This document shows positions 34,891 to 44,158 of a DNA stretch of 64,000 nucleotides, one piece after another (position 1 is the first letter of the stretch; each line of letters opens with the position of its first letter). The stretch is from Weissella minor (GTDB lineage Bacteria > Bacillota > Bacilli > Lactobacillales > Lactobacillaceae), in assembly GCF_001437425.1 (NCBI RefSeq), contig NZ_JQCD01000030.1, positions 91,343 through 155,342 of the forward strand, in the 5' to 3' direction. The translations under genes were made by a program, and so were the position numbers. The notes beneath the pieces are model-generated. The model was not told the DNA's origin. It searched no databases and worked only from the letters and a program-made list of their open reading frames with translations.

Positions 34891-35772
34891 ATGACGCAGA
34901 TAATGCTCTATTTTGATCGACATGAATTTGCAGCGCGCATCGTGGCAGCTGTGATTTATGCCCTAACTTCGGCAATTGCGATTAATTTCTTTTGGACGCC
35001 TGGTCACATTTATTCTTCAGGCTTTACTGGCTTGGCACAAATTGTGAATACGGTGGGGACACGCTTCTTTAATGTGGATTTACCAATTGGCTTGTTATTG
35101 ATTATCTTAAATATTCCGATTCTGCTATTAGGCTATAAAAAGTTAGGTTATCGTTTTACAATGTTTACCGCTTTGGCGCTTATTTTAGCCGCATTAGCGA
35201 TTCGGTTTGTCCCAGATCCACCAGCTAATTGGAGTAATGATTCATTACTTTTGGCAATTTTTGGTGGTGGGATTAACGGATTTGGAACCGGATTTGCGCT
35301 TAGAACCGGATTATCAACAGGTGGTTTAGATATTATTGGTATTGTCGTGCGTAAGAAGTTTGGTTTACGGATGGGTGCCGTTAATTTAACGTTTAACTTC
35401 TTTATTTTAATGGCCGCTGGTTACTTATTTGGACCTCAGTTTGCACTTTACACGGGGATTTCGTTAATTGTGAACGCCTTTATGATTGATAATGTGTATA
35501 CGCGTCAACAAAAGTTACAAGTGATGATTGTGACAGAAAATCCTGATAAAGTGATTGATATGTTGCAACAAAATATTCGACGCGGGATTACGATTGTGCA
35601 TGATGCTGAGGGTGGTTACAATCACCATCAAAAAGAAATCTTATTTACGGTTATCTCAGCTTATGAACGATATGACTTCCGTGATGCGTTAGAATTAGCA
35701 GATCCAAAAGCCTGGTCATCAACTTGGCGGATTGAACATACAATGGGTCGCTTCTACGAACCAAAACTTTAA
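34891..35772 (+). CDS. YitT family membrane protein
   Basis: A 293-residue protein with about five or six membrane helices (residues 12-190: DUF161) and a C-terminal cytosolic DUF2179 domain (about 210-290: KVIDMLQQNIRRGITIVHDAEGGY...KEILFTVISAYE). The Gly-rich loop GTGFALRTGLSTGGLDIIG is typical of the family. Function is unknown; transport is assumed. The gene follows aspS by 30 bases with its own GAGG ribosome binding site and may be read from the T-box operon. Confidence 0.88.
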   Translation: MTQIMLYFDRHEFAARIVAAVIYALTSAIAINFFWTPGHIYSSGFTGLAQIVNTVGTRFFNVDLPIGLLLIILNIPILLLGYKKLGYRFTMFTALALILAALAIRFVPDPPANWSNDSLLLAIFGGGINGFGTGFALRTGLSTGGLDIIGIVVRKKFGLRMGAVNLTFNFFILMAAGYLFGPQFALYTGISLIVNAFMIDNVYTRQQKLQVMIVTENPDKVIDMLQQNIRRGITIVHDAEGGYNHHQKEILFTVISAYERYDFRDALELADPKAWSSTWRIEHTMGRFYEPKL

Positions 35773-35782
35773 AAAATATTGA

Positions 35783-35810
35783 TTGACTTGTATCTTCATT
35801 CTGGTAGAAT
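35783..35810 (+). promoter_or_regulatory. Promoter of rpsU
   Basis: TTGACT (35783-35788) and TAGAAT (35805-35810) with a 16-base spacer and an extended TGG before the -10 box. The start should be near 35817, leaving a leader of about 60 bases. Confidence 0.7.
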
Positions 35811-35876
35811 ATATTTGAACAAAAGTGTGCGACATTAAAAGTTGAATTCTTCACACGGGAAGGGAGGGTAAACATT

Positions 35877-36062
35877 ATGGCAAAGACTGTTGTTCGTAAG
35901 AATGAGTCTCTAGATGATGCTCTCCGTCGCTTTAAGCGTGGTGTATCAAAGGACGGTACTCTACAAGAATACCGTAAGCGTGAGTATTACATCAAGCCAT
36001 CAGTACAACGTAAGTTGAAGGCTGAGGCTGCTCGTAAGCGTAAGAACAAGAAGGGACGTTAA
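35877..36062 (+). CDS. rpsU: 30S ribosomal protein S21
   Basis: S21 helps initiation by supporting mRNA binding at the 30S platform. The 61-residue basic protein ([34 protein letters not shown]) has the family length. Strong ribosome binding site GGGAGGG. Followed by a terminator-like hairpin and then yqeY, the usual Firmicute order. Confidence 0.97.
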   Translation: MAKTVVRKNESLDDALRRFKRGVSKDGTLQEYRKREYYIKPSVQRKLKAEAARKRKNKKGR

Positions 36063-36071
36063 TTCGTTCTG

Positions 36072-36101
36072 GCCGGGCTACCTTTGGGTGGTCCGGCTTT
36101 T
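36072..36101 (+). terminator. Terminator or attenuating hairpin after rpsU
   Basis: GCCGGGCTACC (36072-36082) pairs with GGTGGTCCGGC (36087-36097) over TTTG, followed by TTTTG. The T run is short, so readthrough into yqeY-phoH is likely. Confidence 0.65.
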
Positions 36102-36132
36102 GTTATCTATAAAGGAAAAAGAGGGTAGGAAC

Positions 36133-36576
36133 ATGAGTTTAGTTGAACAATTAAATGCAGATATGAAAGCAGCCATGAAGGCAAAGGACAAGGAAACATT
36201 AAGTGTGATTCGAATGCTTAAAGCTGATTTGTCAAATGAACAAATTAAAGCGGGGCATGATCTGTCAGCGGATGAAGAATTGTCAGTTGTTTCACGCGAA
36301 ATGAAGCAACACGTTGAAGAACGTGACTCATATGCCGATGCTGATCGTGAAGATTTGGTAGCTGATTTACAAGCACAAATTGAAGTTTTGAAGCGCTACA
36401 TGCCAGAACAACTTTCAGAAGAAGAAGTCCGCGCCATCGTTCAAGAAACGATTCAAGCAGTTGGTGCTTCAAGTAAGGCTGATATGGGTAAAGTCATGGG
36501 TGCTTTGATGCCTAAGGTTAAAGGTAAGGCTGATGGTAAGATGATCAACCAACTAGTTCAAAGTGAATTAGCATAA
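36133..36576 (+). CDS. yqeY: GatB/YqeY domain-containing protein
   Basis: A 147-residue YqeY-family protein related to the tRNA-binding tail of GatB (MSLVEQLNADMKAAMKAKDKETLSVIRML, LKRYMPEQLSEEEV, DMGKVMGALMPKVKGKADG). It is thought to touch RNA, but its role is not settled. The ATG at 36133 follows GAGGGTAGGAAC. Sits between rpsU and phoH as in other Firmicutes. Confidence 0.93.
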   Translation: MSLVEQLNADMKAAMKAKDKETLSVIRMLKADLSNEQIKAGHDLSADEELSVVSREMKQHVEERDSYADADREDLVADLQAQIEVLKRYMPEQLSEEEVRAIVQETIQAVGASSKADMGKVMGALMPKVKGKADGKMINQLVQSELA

Positions 36577-36664
36577 GTTAGTTCATTTTTACGGGGATTT
36601 CATTCCCGATACATAGTTAAGTAAGGTATAATAAGTAATATAGATAAAAAAGAGGTTTAGATAT

Positions 36665-37639
36665 TTGACAAAGTCGATTGAAAAACAGTATCAATTTGAG
36701 AATCCAGAACAAGAAATTGGTTTGGTCGGTCCCCAGGATGCGAACATTAAATTGCTTGAAGAAGGCATGCATGTCGTGATTAAGGGGATGGGTGAGCAAT
36801 TATTGATTAGTGGTGATGAACAAGCGGTCGCGCAAACGCTTGCAGTCATTGATGAACTGTGTTTTTTAATTAAAAAGGGTGTGCGAATTGCACCAGCTGA
36901 CGTGGTATCTGCCATGAATATGGTACAACGGGGCACTTTAGAATATTTTGCGGATATGTATACTGAAACCGTGATTCGCGATGCTAAAGGACGCTCAATC
37001 CGCGTTAAAAACTATAGCCAACGGGAATACGTAAATGCCATCAAACATCAAGATGTTGTGTTTGGGATTGGCCCAGCTGGAACTGGTAAAACTTACTTAG
37101 CGGTTGCAATGGCGGTGGCAGCGTTGAAGCGCGGCGATGTTGAACGCTTAGTCATTACCCGTCCTGCTGTTGAAGCTGGTGAAAGTTTAGGCTTTTTACC
37201 AGGTGATTTAAAAGAGAAGGTGGACCCCTATCTACGCCCAATTTATGATGCACTATTTGCCATTTTGGGTAAGGAACACACCAAACGCTTAATTGATCGT
37301 GAAGTGATTGAAATTGCGCCATTGGCTTACATGCGTGGTCGGACATTGGATAATGCGTTTATTATTTTGGATGAAGCGCAAAATACGACAACCCAGCAAA
37401 TGAAAATGTTTTTAACGCGTTTAGGATTTGGTTCAAAAATGGTTGTGAATGGTGACCCATCACAAATTGATTTACCACCACGAGTTCGGTCGGGGCTTTT
37501 ACAAGCACAGGATGTCTTGGCCGCTGTGAACCATATTGGCATGGTGACATTTAATGCCGGTGACGTTGTCCGTCATCCGGTTGTGGCCTCAATTGTTGCG
37601 GCGTATGATGCATTTGATGCTGAAAAAACAGAGAAGTAA
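36665..37639 (+). CDS. phoH: PhoH-like ATPase
   Basis: A 324-residue PhoH/YbeZ protein: N-terminal KH-like portion, then the P-loop ATPase (GIGPAGTGKTYLAVAMA, Walker B ..FIILDEAQNTT, LTRLGFGSKMVVNGDPSQIDL). It partners with the next gene, ybeY, in rRNA maturation and quality control. The start is a TTG at 36665 behind AAAGAGG; no nearby ATG gives the family N-terminus. Confidence 0.95.
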   Translation: MTKSIEKQYQFENPEQEIGLVGPQDANIKLLEEGMHVVIKGMGEQLLISGDEQAVAQTLAVIDELCFLIKKGVRIAPADVVSAMNMVQRGTLEYFADMYTETVIRDAKGRSIRVKNYSQREYVNAIKHQDVVFGIGPAGTGKTYLAVAMAVAALKRGDVERLVITRPAVEAGESLGFLPGDLKEKVDPYLRPIYDALFAILGKEHTKRLIDREVIEIAPLAYMRGRTLDNAFIILDEAQNTTTQQMKMFLTRLGFGSKMVVNGDPSQIDLPPRVRSGLLQAQDVLAAVNHIGMVTFNAGDVVRHPVVASIVAAYDAFDAEKTEK

Positions 37640-37652
37640 TGAGGGAAAAGAA

Positions 37653-38135
37653 ATGGATTTAGCTTTAATTGATGAATCAAAGCCAGGGATGTCAGAGGAA
37701 CATTTGACACTTGTAAAAAAGGTCCTTGATTATGCAGGGCAAGCATTAGGTTTACCTGATGATACAGAGATGTCAGTAACCTTCGTTAATAATGACGAAA
37801 TTCAACGTTATAATCGTGAATATCGTGGTTTAGATAAACCAACCGATGTTATTTCATTTGCCATCGAAGATGATGACGATGATTTGCCACTTGTTATGGA
37901 TGAGGAAATGGCGGAAGAAATTCCTAAGAATATTGGTGATTTGATTGTTTCAGTCGATAAAATCGGTGAACAAGCTGAATATCTTGAACATTCATGGGAA
38001 CGCGAATTAGGCTTTTTGGTTGTTCATGGTTTCTTACACCTAAATGGTTATGACCATATGCGCAGTGAAGCCGATGAAAAAGAAATGTTTGATTTACAAC
38101 GTCAAATTTTAGATGATTATGGACTCACAAGATAA
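37653..38135 (+). CDS. ybeY: Endoribonuclease YbeY
   Basis: YbeY is a zinc-dependent single-strand RNase used in 16S rRNA 3' end maturation and ribosome quality control. The 160-residue protein has the zinc motif HGFLHLNGYDH (three His) and the SFAIEDDD/IGDLIVS core. The ATG at 37653 follows GAGGG; the earlier in-frame start lies inside phoH. It overlaps dgkA by 17 bases. Confidence 0.96.
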   Translation: MDLALIDESKPGMSEEHLTLVKKVLDYAGQALGLPDDTEMSVTFVNNDEIQRYNREYRGLDKPTDVISFAIEDDDDDLPLVMDEEMAEEIPKNIGDLIVSVDKIGEQAEYLEHSWERELGFLVVHGFLHLNGYDHMRSEADEKEMFDLQRQILDDYGLTR

Positions 38136-38517
38136 GCGGCGAGATGACCAGCATCAGGTCACTAAAAATAGTCATTTCTTACAAGCTTTACACCATGCTT
38201 TAGATGGAATTGGTGAGGTATTAGTTCGCGAACGTAATATGCGCTTTCACATTTTTGCGGCAGTGCTGGTATTATTATTCGGTTTATACCTAGGCATTGG
38301 TCGTTCTGATTGGATTTGGATCACGATTGCTGTGGCCATGGTCATTATGTCTGAATTTGTGAATACAATGGTTGAAGCAATTGTGGATTTAATTGTGGCC
38401 GATACGTACCACCCCTTAGCTAAAGTTGCCAAAGACGTTGCGGCTGGTGGTGTGTTAGTTGCGGTTGGGACGGCAGTTGTTATTGGTGGATTGATTTTTT
38501 ATCCCTATATTTTTTAA
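38119..38517 (+). CDS. dgkA: Diacylglycerol/undecaprenol kinase family protein
   Basis: Gram-positive DgkA phosphorylates undecaprenol, recycling the lipid carrier for wall synthesis. The 132-residue product has three membrane helices and the signature SEFVNTMVEAIVDLIV..HPLAKVAKDVAAGGVL. It begins inside ybeY, at ATG 38119 or 38113, with no clear ribosome binding site, so translation is coupled. Order ybeY-dgkA-era is classic for Firmicutes. Confidence 0.93.
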   Translation: MDSQDKRRDDQHQVTKNSHFLQALHHALDGIGEVLVRERNMRFHIFAAVLVLLFGLYLGIGRSDWIWITIAVAMVIMSEFVNTMVEAIVDLIVADTYHPLAKVAKDVAAGGVLVAVGTAVVIGGLIFYPYIF

Positions 38518-38544
38518 ACGCACGAGAGAAGAGGAAAGTAAAGT

Positions 38545-39450
38545 ATGTCTGAAGACTTTAAGTCAGGATTTGTTGCGATTGTTGGGCGTCCCAATGTTGG
38601 GAAGTCAACGTTGTTAAACAAAATGATTGGTGAAAAAATTGCGATTATGTCACCAAAAGCACAAACAACGCGTAACAAAATTCAAGGAATTTATACCACG
38701 GATGATGGGCAAATTGTGTTTATTGACACACCTGGAATTCACAAGCCTCAAAATGGTTTGGGTGATTTCATGATGAAAACTGCAACATCAGCTTTGCAAG
38801 AATCAGATATCATTTGGTTCGTTGTGAATGCCGATGAGCCACGTGGTGGTGGGGATGATTTTATTATTAATCGTCTAAAAGATGTTAAGACACCGGTTTA
38901 CTTGGTGATTAACAAAGTTGATTTGATTCAACCTGAAGAAGTATTGCCAATGATTGCTGATTATCAAGCGCAATTAGACTTCGCTGAAATTTTCCCGATT
39001 TCAGCACGAACGGGTGAAAACGTGCAAGACTTGATTGATAACACGATGGACCAATTAGAAGCTGGCCCACAGTATTATCCTGAAGATCAAATTACAGATC
39101 ATCCAGAACGCTTTATTATGGGTGAATTAATTCGTGAAAAAGTCCTACAATTGACGCGTCAAGAAGTACCACATTCAGTCGCTGTGGTCATTGATAATAT
39201 TGCGCGTGAAGCGAATGAAAAATTGCATGTTCAAGCAACGATTGTTGTGGAACGTCCGAGCCAAAAGAATATCATTATTGGTAAGGGTGGTAGCATGATT
39301 AAAGAAATCGGAACGCGAGCACGTAAAGATATCGAACGCCTATTGGGAAACAAGGTCTATCTTGAGCTTTGGGTTAAGGTTGAAGAGCGCTGGCGTGATA
39401 AGCCACAAGCCTTACAATCATACGGCTATCAAGAAGATGTTGATGTTTAA
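38545..39450 (+). CDS. era: GTPase Era
   Basis: Era binds the 3' end of 16S rRNA and guides 30S assembly. The 301 residues contain G1 [10 protein letters not shown]3 DTPGIHKP, G4 NKVD and G5 SARTG, followed by the KH RNA-binding domain ([22 protein letters not shown]). ATG behind AGAGGAAAG. Confidence 0.98.
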   Translation: MSEDFKSGFVAIVGRPNVGKSTLLNKMIGEKIAIMSPKAQTTRNKIQGIYTTDDGQIVFIDTPGIHKPQNGLGDFMMKTATSALQESDIIWFVVNADEPRGGGDDFIINRLKDVKTPVYLVINKVDLIQPEEVLPMIADYQAQLDFAEIFPISARTGENVQDLIDNTMDQLEAGPQYYPEDQITDHPERFIMGELIREKVLQLTRQEVPHSVAVVIDNIAREANEKLHVQATIVVERPSQKNIIIGKGGSMIKEIGTRARKDIERLLGNKVYLELWVKVEERWRDKPQALQSYGYQEDVDV

Positions 39451-39531
39451 TTAACAAGCTGAAAATGGTGAGAGAAATCGTTGCATTTTAAGACGGTTTC
39501 TTTTTCTTTATCGTTAAGTAGGAGGAGTGAT

Positions 39532-40320
39532 ATGCCAAATATTTTTCACGGAATTGTGATGTATCAACGTCCGCATAAAGAGCAAGACTTAATGGTTAAA
39601 ATATTGACTAAAGAATTTGGTAAGCGTATGTTTTATATTCGCCATGGAAAATCGAAACGCTATCAATACGCCGCTGAGATGCAACCACTAACCATGGCAA
39701 CCTATGAGGGGACCATTAATCGAAGCGGACTAAGTTTTATTAATGATGTTAAAAAAAGTGAACTGCCACGCCTTTTTTTAGCAGATGTGGAAGCCAATGC
39801 TTATATGACTTATATCTTAGGTTTGATTGATGCCGCTTATGTGGATAATCAACCGTTGGAAAAATGGTTTGACACAGCTGAATTGGCTGAGCAAAAAATG
39901 CGCGATGGTTTTGATGCGCAAGTATTAGCAAATTATTTTGAAATTCATCTTTTACCAGATTTTGGTATTCATATGGAATGGCAGCAATGTGTCGTTTGTG
40001 GTAATGACCAAGGTCCAATGGACTTTTCAGAACATTATCAAGGTGTCTTATGTCAAAAGCATTGGCATGAAGATGAATATCGTATGCACTTAGACCCAAA
40101 AGCGCTCTTTATTCTACAAAAACTGGATCGGGTAGATTTAACGCAAATCAAAACCTTAACAATTAAATCAGAAACAAAGCAAGAGTTGAAACGTGTCTTG
40201 GATCGAATCTATCAAGAACAAGTCGGGGTCCAATTACGTGCAAAATCATTCATTCAAGAATTACATCAATGGGACCAGCGATTGCAACAACGGGGACAGA
40301 AAAGTGATGGAAGCGATTGA
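39532..40320 (+). CDS. recO: DNA repair protein RecO
   Basis: RecO binds single-stranded DNA and SSB and loads RecA in the RecFOR pathway. The 262-residue protein has the N-terminal OB fold (FHGIVMYQRPHKEQDLMVKILTKEFGK in part) and a C-terminal zinc-finger-like segment with CVVCG and LCQKH. The start at 39532 follows AGGAGG; an upstream in-frame ATG at 39481 gives unrelated residues. Confidence 0.95.
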   Translation: MPNIFHGIVMYQRPHKEQDLMVKILTKEFGKRMFYIRHGKSKRYQYAAEMQPLTMATYEGTINRSGLSFINDVKKSELPRLFLADVEANAYMTYILGLIDAAYVDNQPLEKWFDTAELAEQKMRDGFDAQVLANYFEIHLLPDFGIHMEWQQCVVCGNDQGPMDFSEHYQGVLCQKHWHEDEYRMHLDPKALFILQKLDRVDLTQIKTLTIKSETKQELKRVLDRIYQEQVGVQLRAKSFIQELHQWDQRLQQRGQKSDGSD

Positions 40321-40344
40321 CCTTTAAACTAGGTACGAGTAAAA

Positions 40345-40554
40345 TAACAGATATGATATTGATGACAGAATAGTTATAAATGGCTGACCAGCAAGTTATC
40401 GTTGATGGAAGGATAACCAGTACATTTATAAGGGGCGCTGTCGGAATCACTAACAATTAAAATGAAGCTGCCAAGGGTTGCCTTGGAAGTAGGGTGGAAC
40501 CGCGATTCTATCGTCCCTACATCAATTGTCAAACGATTGGTGTAGGCTTTTTTT
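40345..40554 (+). promoter_or_regulatory. T-box riboswitch of glyQS
   Basis: The leader carries the T-box core AGGGTGGAACCGCG (40491-40504). In the antiterminator TAGGG (40490-40494) pairs with CCCTA (40515-40519); the competing terminator pairs 40516-40527 with 40535-40546 and ends in seven Ts. The stem I distal arm GTTATC..GATAAC surrounds a GATGGAAG loop. GGC (40434-40436) in GGGGCGCTG fits a glycine specifier. This fills the gap between recO and glyQ. Confidence 0.9.
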
Positions 40555-40581
40555 ATGCACAAAAACAGAAAGGAATCAGGC

Positions 40582-41508
40582 ATGACTGAAAAGTTAAGTG
40601 TACAAGACATTATTTTGACGTTACAAAAATTTTGGGCGGATCAAGGCGCAATGTTAATGGAGGCGTATGATACAGAAAAAGGGGCCGGAACAATGAGCCC
40701 TTATACTTTCTTACGTGCGAATGGTCCAGAACCTTGGCATGCGGCATATGTGGAACCTTCACGTCGTCCAGCTGATGGACGTTATGGGGACAATCCAAAC
40801 CGTCTTTATCAACACCATCAATTCCAAGTGGTGATGAAGCCATCTCCTGATAACATTCAAGAGCTTTATTTGGCTTCATTGGAAGCCTTAGGGATTAATC
40901 CACTTGAGCATGATATTCGTTTCGTTGAAGATAACTGGGAAAACCCTTCAATGGGTGCCGCTGGAATTGGTTGGGAAATTTGGCTTGATGGAATGGAAGT
41001 GACACAATTTACCTACTTCCAACAAGTTGGAGGTATCCCCGTTGATGCGGTAACTTCTGAAATTACTTATGGTCTAGAACGTTTGGCATCATACATTCAA
41101 GATGTCCCAACGGTTTATGATTTGGAATGGGGAAATGGTGTGCTTTACGGAGACATCTTCAAAGAACCTGAATTTGAACACTCAACGTATTCATTTGATG
41201 AATCAGATTCTGAGATGTTATTACGTCACTTTGGTGAATATGAAGCCGAAGCTAAACGTGCCTTGGCTGCAAATTTGGTACACCCAGCCTATGACTACAT
41301 TTTAAAGTCATCACATACCTTTAATTTGCTAGATGCACGTGGCGTTGTTTCTGTTACAGAACGTGCGAAGTATCTAAGCCGAATTCGTAAGATGGCACAT
41401 CAAGTGGCACAAGAGTTTGTGGACGAGCGTAAGAAGCTTGGTTTCCCTTTGTTAAAGGATGAAGCTTTACGCGAAGCCTACTTACCTGCAGATAAGGAGG
41501 AAAACTAA
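40582..41508 (+). CDS. glyQ: Glycyl-tRNA synthetase alpha subunit
   Basis: The catalytic subunit of the bacterial alpha2beta2 glycyl-tRNA synthetase. The 308 residues start [19 protein letters not shown] and contain [32 protein letters not shown] (in part) with motif 2 and the [21 protein letters not shown] stretch. The ATG at 40582 follows AAAGGAA; controlled by the T-box. Confidence 0.98.
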   Translation: MTEKLSVQDIILTLQKFWADQGAMLMEAYDTEKGAGTMSPYTFLRANGPEPWHAAYVEPSRRPADGRYGDNPNRLYQHHQFQVVMKPSPDNIQELYLASLEALGINPLEHDIRFVEDNWENPSMGAAGIGWEIWLDGMEVTQFTYFQQVGGIPVDAVTSEITYGLERLASYIQDVPTVYDLEWGNGVLYGDIFKEPEFEHSTYSFDESDSEMLLRHFGEYEAEAKRALAANLVHPAYDYILKSSHTFNLLDARGVVSVTERAKYLSRIRKMAHQVAQEFVDERKKLGFPLLKDEALREAYLPADKEEN

Positions 41509-41509
41509 C

Positions 41510-43591
41510 ATGGCAAATTATTTACTTGAAATTGGCTTAGAAGAAATGCCAGCGCATTTGGTTACGCCAGCAATTAACCAATTGGTTGAACGTGTGGAGA
41601 CTTTCTTAAATGAACAACATTTAACACATGGTGCTCTCAAGCCATTTTCAACGCCACGTCGTTTGGCCGTCTTGGTTGAAGATATTGCACAAAAAGCAGA
41701 TGACTTGGAAGAAGAAGTCAAAGGTCCAGCTAAAAAGGCAGCCTTAGATGCTGATGGTAACTATACGAAAGCGGCGCAAGGATTTGTGCGTGGACAAGGT
41801 TTAACCACAGATGACATCACTTTTAAAGAATCTAAGGGTAACGAGTATATCTTTGTGACCAAGTTTGAAGCTGGTAAGCCAGCTGCTGAAGTGTTGACAG
41901 CAATGAATAGTGTTGTTGAAAGCATGACTTTCCCAACAACAATGCGTTGGGGTCGTCATAATTTCGAATATGTGCGCCCAATTCGTTGGATGGTATCATT
42001 ACTTGATAGTGAGATCGTGCCATTTAATGTGTTAGATGTTGCAACTGGTCGCACATCACGTGGACACCGTTTCTTGGGACATGATGTTGAAATCATGGAT
42101 GCAACAGACTATGCGACAACTTTACAAAGTGTTTATGTACAAGCCGACGCACAAGCCCGTAAGGAAGCCATTGAATCACAAATTGCAAAAATTGCCGCTC
42201 AAAATGATTGGCAAGTGGCACCAGACGCAGATTTGCTTGAAGAAGTGAATAACCTTGTTGAATACCCAACTGCCTTTGCTGGAAATTATGACGAAAAGTA
42301 TTTGTCATTGCCAGATGAAGTGTTGATTACCTCAATGAAGGAACATCAACGTTTCTTCCACGTAACGGATGCAAATGGGGCTTTGTTGCCACACTTCATT
42401 TCAGTACGTAATGGAAATGATCAACATTTGGATAATGTGATTGCGGGAAATGAAAAAGTTTTGGTCGCGCGCCTAGAAGATGCGCTATTCTTCTATGAAG
42501 AAGATCAAAAGCATGATATTGATTTTTACAATGATAAGTTGAAGCTTGTGTCATTCCATGCCAAGTTGGGGTCAGTTTATGACCATACCCGTCGTGCGAA
42601 GGCGCTCGCACATTTGATTGCCAATGAGTTGGCTTTGAATGAGCAAGACCAAACATTACTTGACCGTGCGGGATCAATTTATAAGTTCGACTTGATGACT
42701 GGCATGGTTGGTGAATTTGATGAATTGCAAGGTATCATGGGTGAAAAGTATGCGCTAATCTTCGGTGAAGATGCTGCGGTTGCACAAGCCATCCGTGAAC
42801 ACTACATGCCAATTAATGCGGGTGGTGAGTTACCAGCTAGCGAACTAGGTAAGATTCTTGCTTTGGCAGATAAGTTGGATACAATTTTGTCATTCTTTGC
42901 AGGCGACATGGTCCCTTCAGGGTCAAATGATCCGTATGCATTACGTCGTGCGGCCTCAGGAATTGTGAATATTTTAGTTGCCAATAATTGGAACTTGAAT
43001 ATTGATGCGCTTTTGAATCGATTCATTGCTGATATGGCCGAGCAAAAGGATGCTTTGGGCTTGCCAGAAGCGGTTGCTGCAAAGCTAACAGCCAGTGTAT
43101 CTGATGTTGTTGCCTTTTTGACTGACCGTGTTGTCAAAGAAATGAGCGACGAACATATGCGTCATGATGTGATTGAAGCGGTAACTCAAAATCATTTCAC
43201 AAGTGCTGTGCAAATGTTTGTGTCAGCCCATGCGGTATTAGCTCACATGGACGACGCTGATTTCCGTAATGGTGTTGAAGGTTTGACCCGTATCGAGCGT
43301 TTGACTAAGAAGAATGCAACTGATGCGCAAGTTGACGCAAGCTTGTTCGAAAATGATGCTGAAAAAGCATTGTATGAGGCAGTTGGACCACTTTCTGAGT
43401 TAACAACAACTGAAGATGAATTGGTTGCGTTGCTCGCATTGGCGCCAAAGATTGATGCTTACTTTGATCAAACAATGGTTATGGTTGATGATGATGCTGT
43501 TAAACAAAACCGTTTGGCAACACTACATGCAGTTGCCAAAGAGGCTGCGCATGTGGCAAACTTCATGAAACTTGATGTTAAAAGCCGTTAA
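41510..43591 (+). CDS. glyS: Glycyl-tRNA synthetase beta subunit
   Basis: The beta subunit binds tRNA-Gly and supports the alpha subunit. The 693-residue protein starts LLEIGLEEMPAHLV and contains LVEYPTAFAG, SMKEHQRFF, an HD-like section and the C-terminal anticodon-binding domain. The ATG is 1 base after the glyQ stop, behind AAGGAGG. The tRNA-Gly(UCC) near the window end is one possible effector of the T-box. Confidence 0.98.
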   Translation: MANYLLEIGLEEMPAHLVTPAINQLVERVETFLNEQHLTHGALKPFSTPRRLAVLVEDIAQKADDLEEEVKGPAKKAALDADGNYTKAAQGFVRGQGLTTDDITFKESKGNEYIFVTKFEAGKPAAEVLTAMNSVVESMTFPTTMRWGRHNFEYVRPIRWMVSLLDSEIVPFNVLDVATGRTSRGHRFLGHDVEIMDATDYATTLQSVYVQADAQARKEAIESQIAKIAAQNDWQVAPDADLLEEVNNLVEYPTAFAGNYDEKYLSLPDEVLITSMKEHQRFFHVTDANGALLPHFISVRNGNDQHLDNVIAGNEKVLVARLEDALFFYEEDQKHDIDFYNDKLKLVSFHAKLGSVYDHTRRAKALAHLIANELALNEQDQTLLDRAGSIYKFDLMTGMVGEFDELQGIMGEKYALIFGEDAAVAQAIREHYMPINAGGELPASELGKILALADKLDTILSFFAGDMVPSGSNDPYALRRAASGIVNILVANNWNLNIDALLNRFIADMAEQKDALGLPEAVAAKLTASVSDVVAFLTDRVVKEMSDEHMRHDVIEAVTQNHFTSAVQMFVSAHAVLAHMDDADFRNGVEGLTRIERLTKKNATDAQVDASLFENDAEKALYEAVGPLSELTTTEDELVALLALAPKIDAYFDQTMVMVDDDAVKQNRLATLHAVAKEAAHVANFMKLDVKSR

Positions 43592-43607
43592 AATATAAAT
43601 CTGTAAG

Positions 43608-43640
43608 AAAACTGTTTCCAAGTCTGGAGACAGTTTTTTT
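43608..43640 (+). terminator. Terminator after glyS
   Basis: AAAACTGTTTCCA pairs with TGGAGACAGTTTT (one wobble) around AGTC, then Ts. Confidence 0.88.
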
Positions 43641-43676
43641 ATTTCACATTCTGATGATATTTGTTTAAAATCCCTC

Positions 43677-43705
43677 TTGAAATAGTTGAATAAACCAGTT
43701 AAAAT
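43677..43705 (+). promoter_or_regulatory. Promoter of the 49-residue orphan gene
   Basis: TTGAAA (43677-43682) and TAAAAT (43700-43705) with 17 bases between. The 5' UTR would be about 100 bases, unusually long for so small a gene. Confidence 0.55.
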
Positions 43706-43813
43706 GTTTCTTATGTTATCTAACTGTTACACAATAGTAATAATTAATAACAAATTAGCAGTGTTGTGGTCAGTGTGGATAACAAAATAATTTATATTTG
43801 GGAGATATTGATT

Positions 43814-43963
43814 ATGAAATTTGATGCAGGGCAGACAGGACCCGGTAATTTGCACTATAATTTTAATAAATTAAAAGAAAATGGTTTACAGGTGATGACA
43901 TCTTCGTTTGAGAAAATGCAAGACCAATCACTTACGGGAAAAGCCATTGAAGGAAATGCATAA
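43814..43963 (+). CDS. Small orphan protein, 49 residues
   Basis: A short hydrophilic protein beginning MKFDAGQTGPGNLHYNF and ending KAIEGNA. I do not recognise it. It has no membrane helix, signal peptide or double-glycine leader. Evidence that it is real: GGGAGA ribosome binding site 8 bases before the ATG, a promoter about 110 bases upstream, and a terminator straight after the stop, making it a monocistronic unit. A longer in-frame start at 43766 lacks a ribosome binding site. Confidence 0.6.
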   Translation: MKFDAGQTGPGNLHYNFNKLKENGLQVMTSSFEKMQDQSLTGKAIEGNA

Positions 43964-43968
43964 ATTTA

Positions 43969-44008
43969 AAAACTACTGGTATTTATTTTAAATATGAGTA
44001 GTTTTTTT
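43969..44008 (+). terminator. Terminator after the 49-residue gene
   Basis: AAAACTACT pairs with AGTAGTTTT, with an inner ATTTA/TAAAT extension, then Ts. Confidence 0.75.
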
Positions 44009-44158
44009 AGTCTCATGAATGTCAAATTTTAAGGGTAAAGAAAAAATTATCCTGAATGGCCTAAAAATCGCCAAATATGATTTGTTAATTAAAGTATTAT
44101 CTGTATAATAATCTTGTTAGGAATAATTGTGGAGATTCCTTGTGCCATTTGTAGAAAG

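Noticed and set aside
44040..44158. Possible manganese (yybP-ykoY) riboswitch before the terC-like gene
   Set aside because: TerC genes often have one, but the likely -10 box at 44104 leaves only about 45 bases of leader and the core motifs are not visible.
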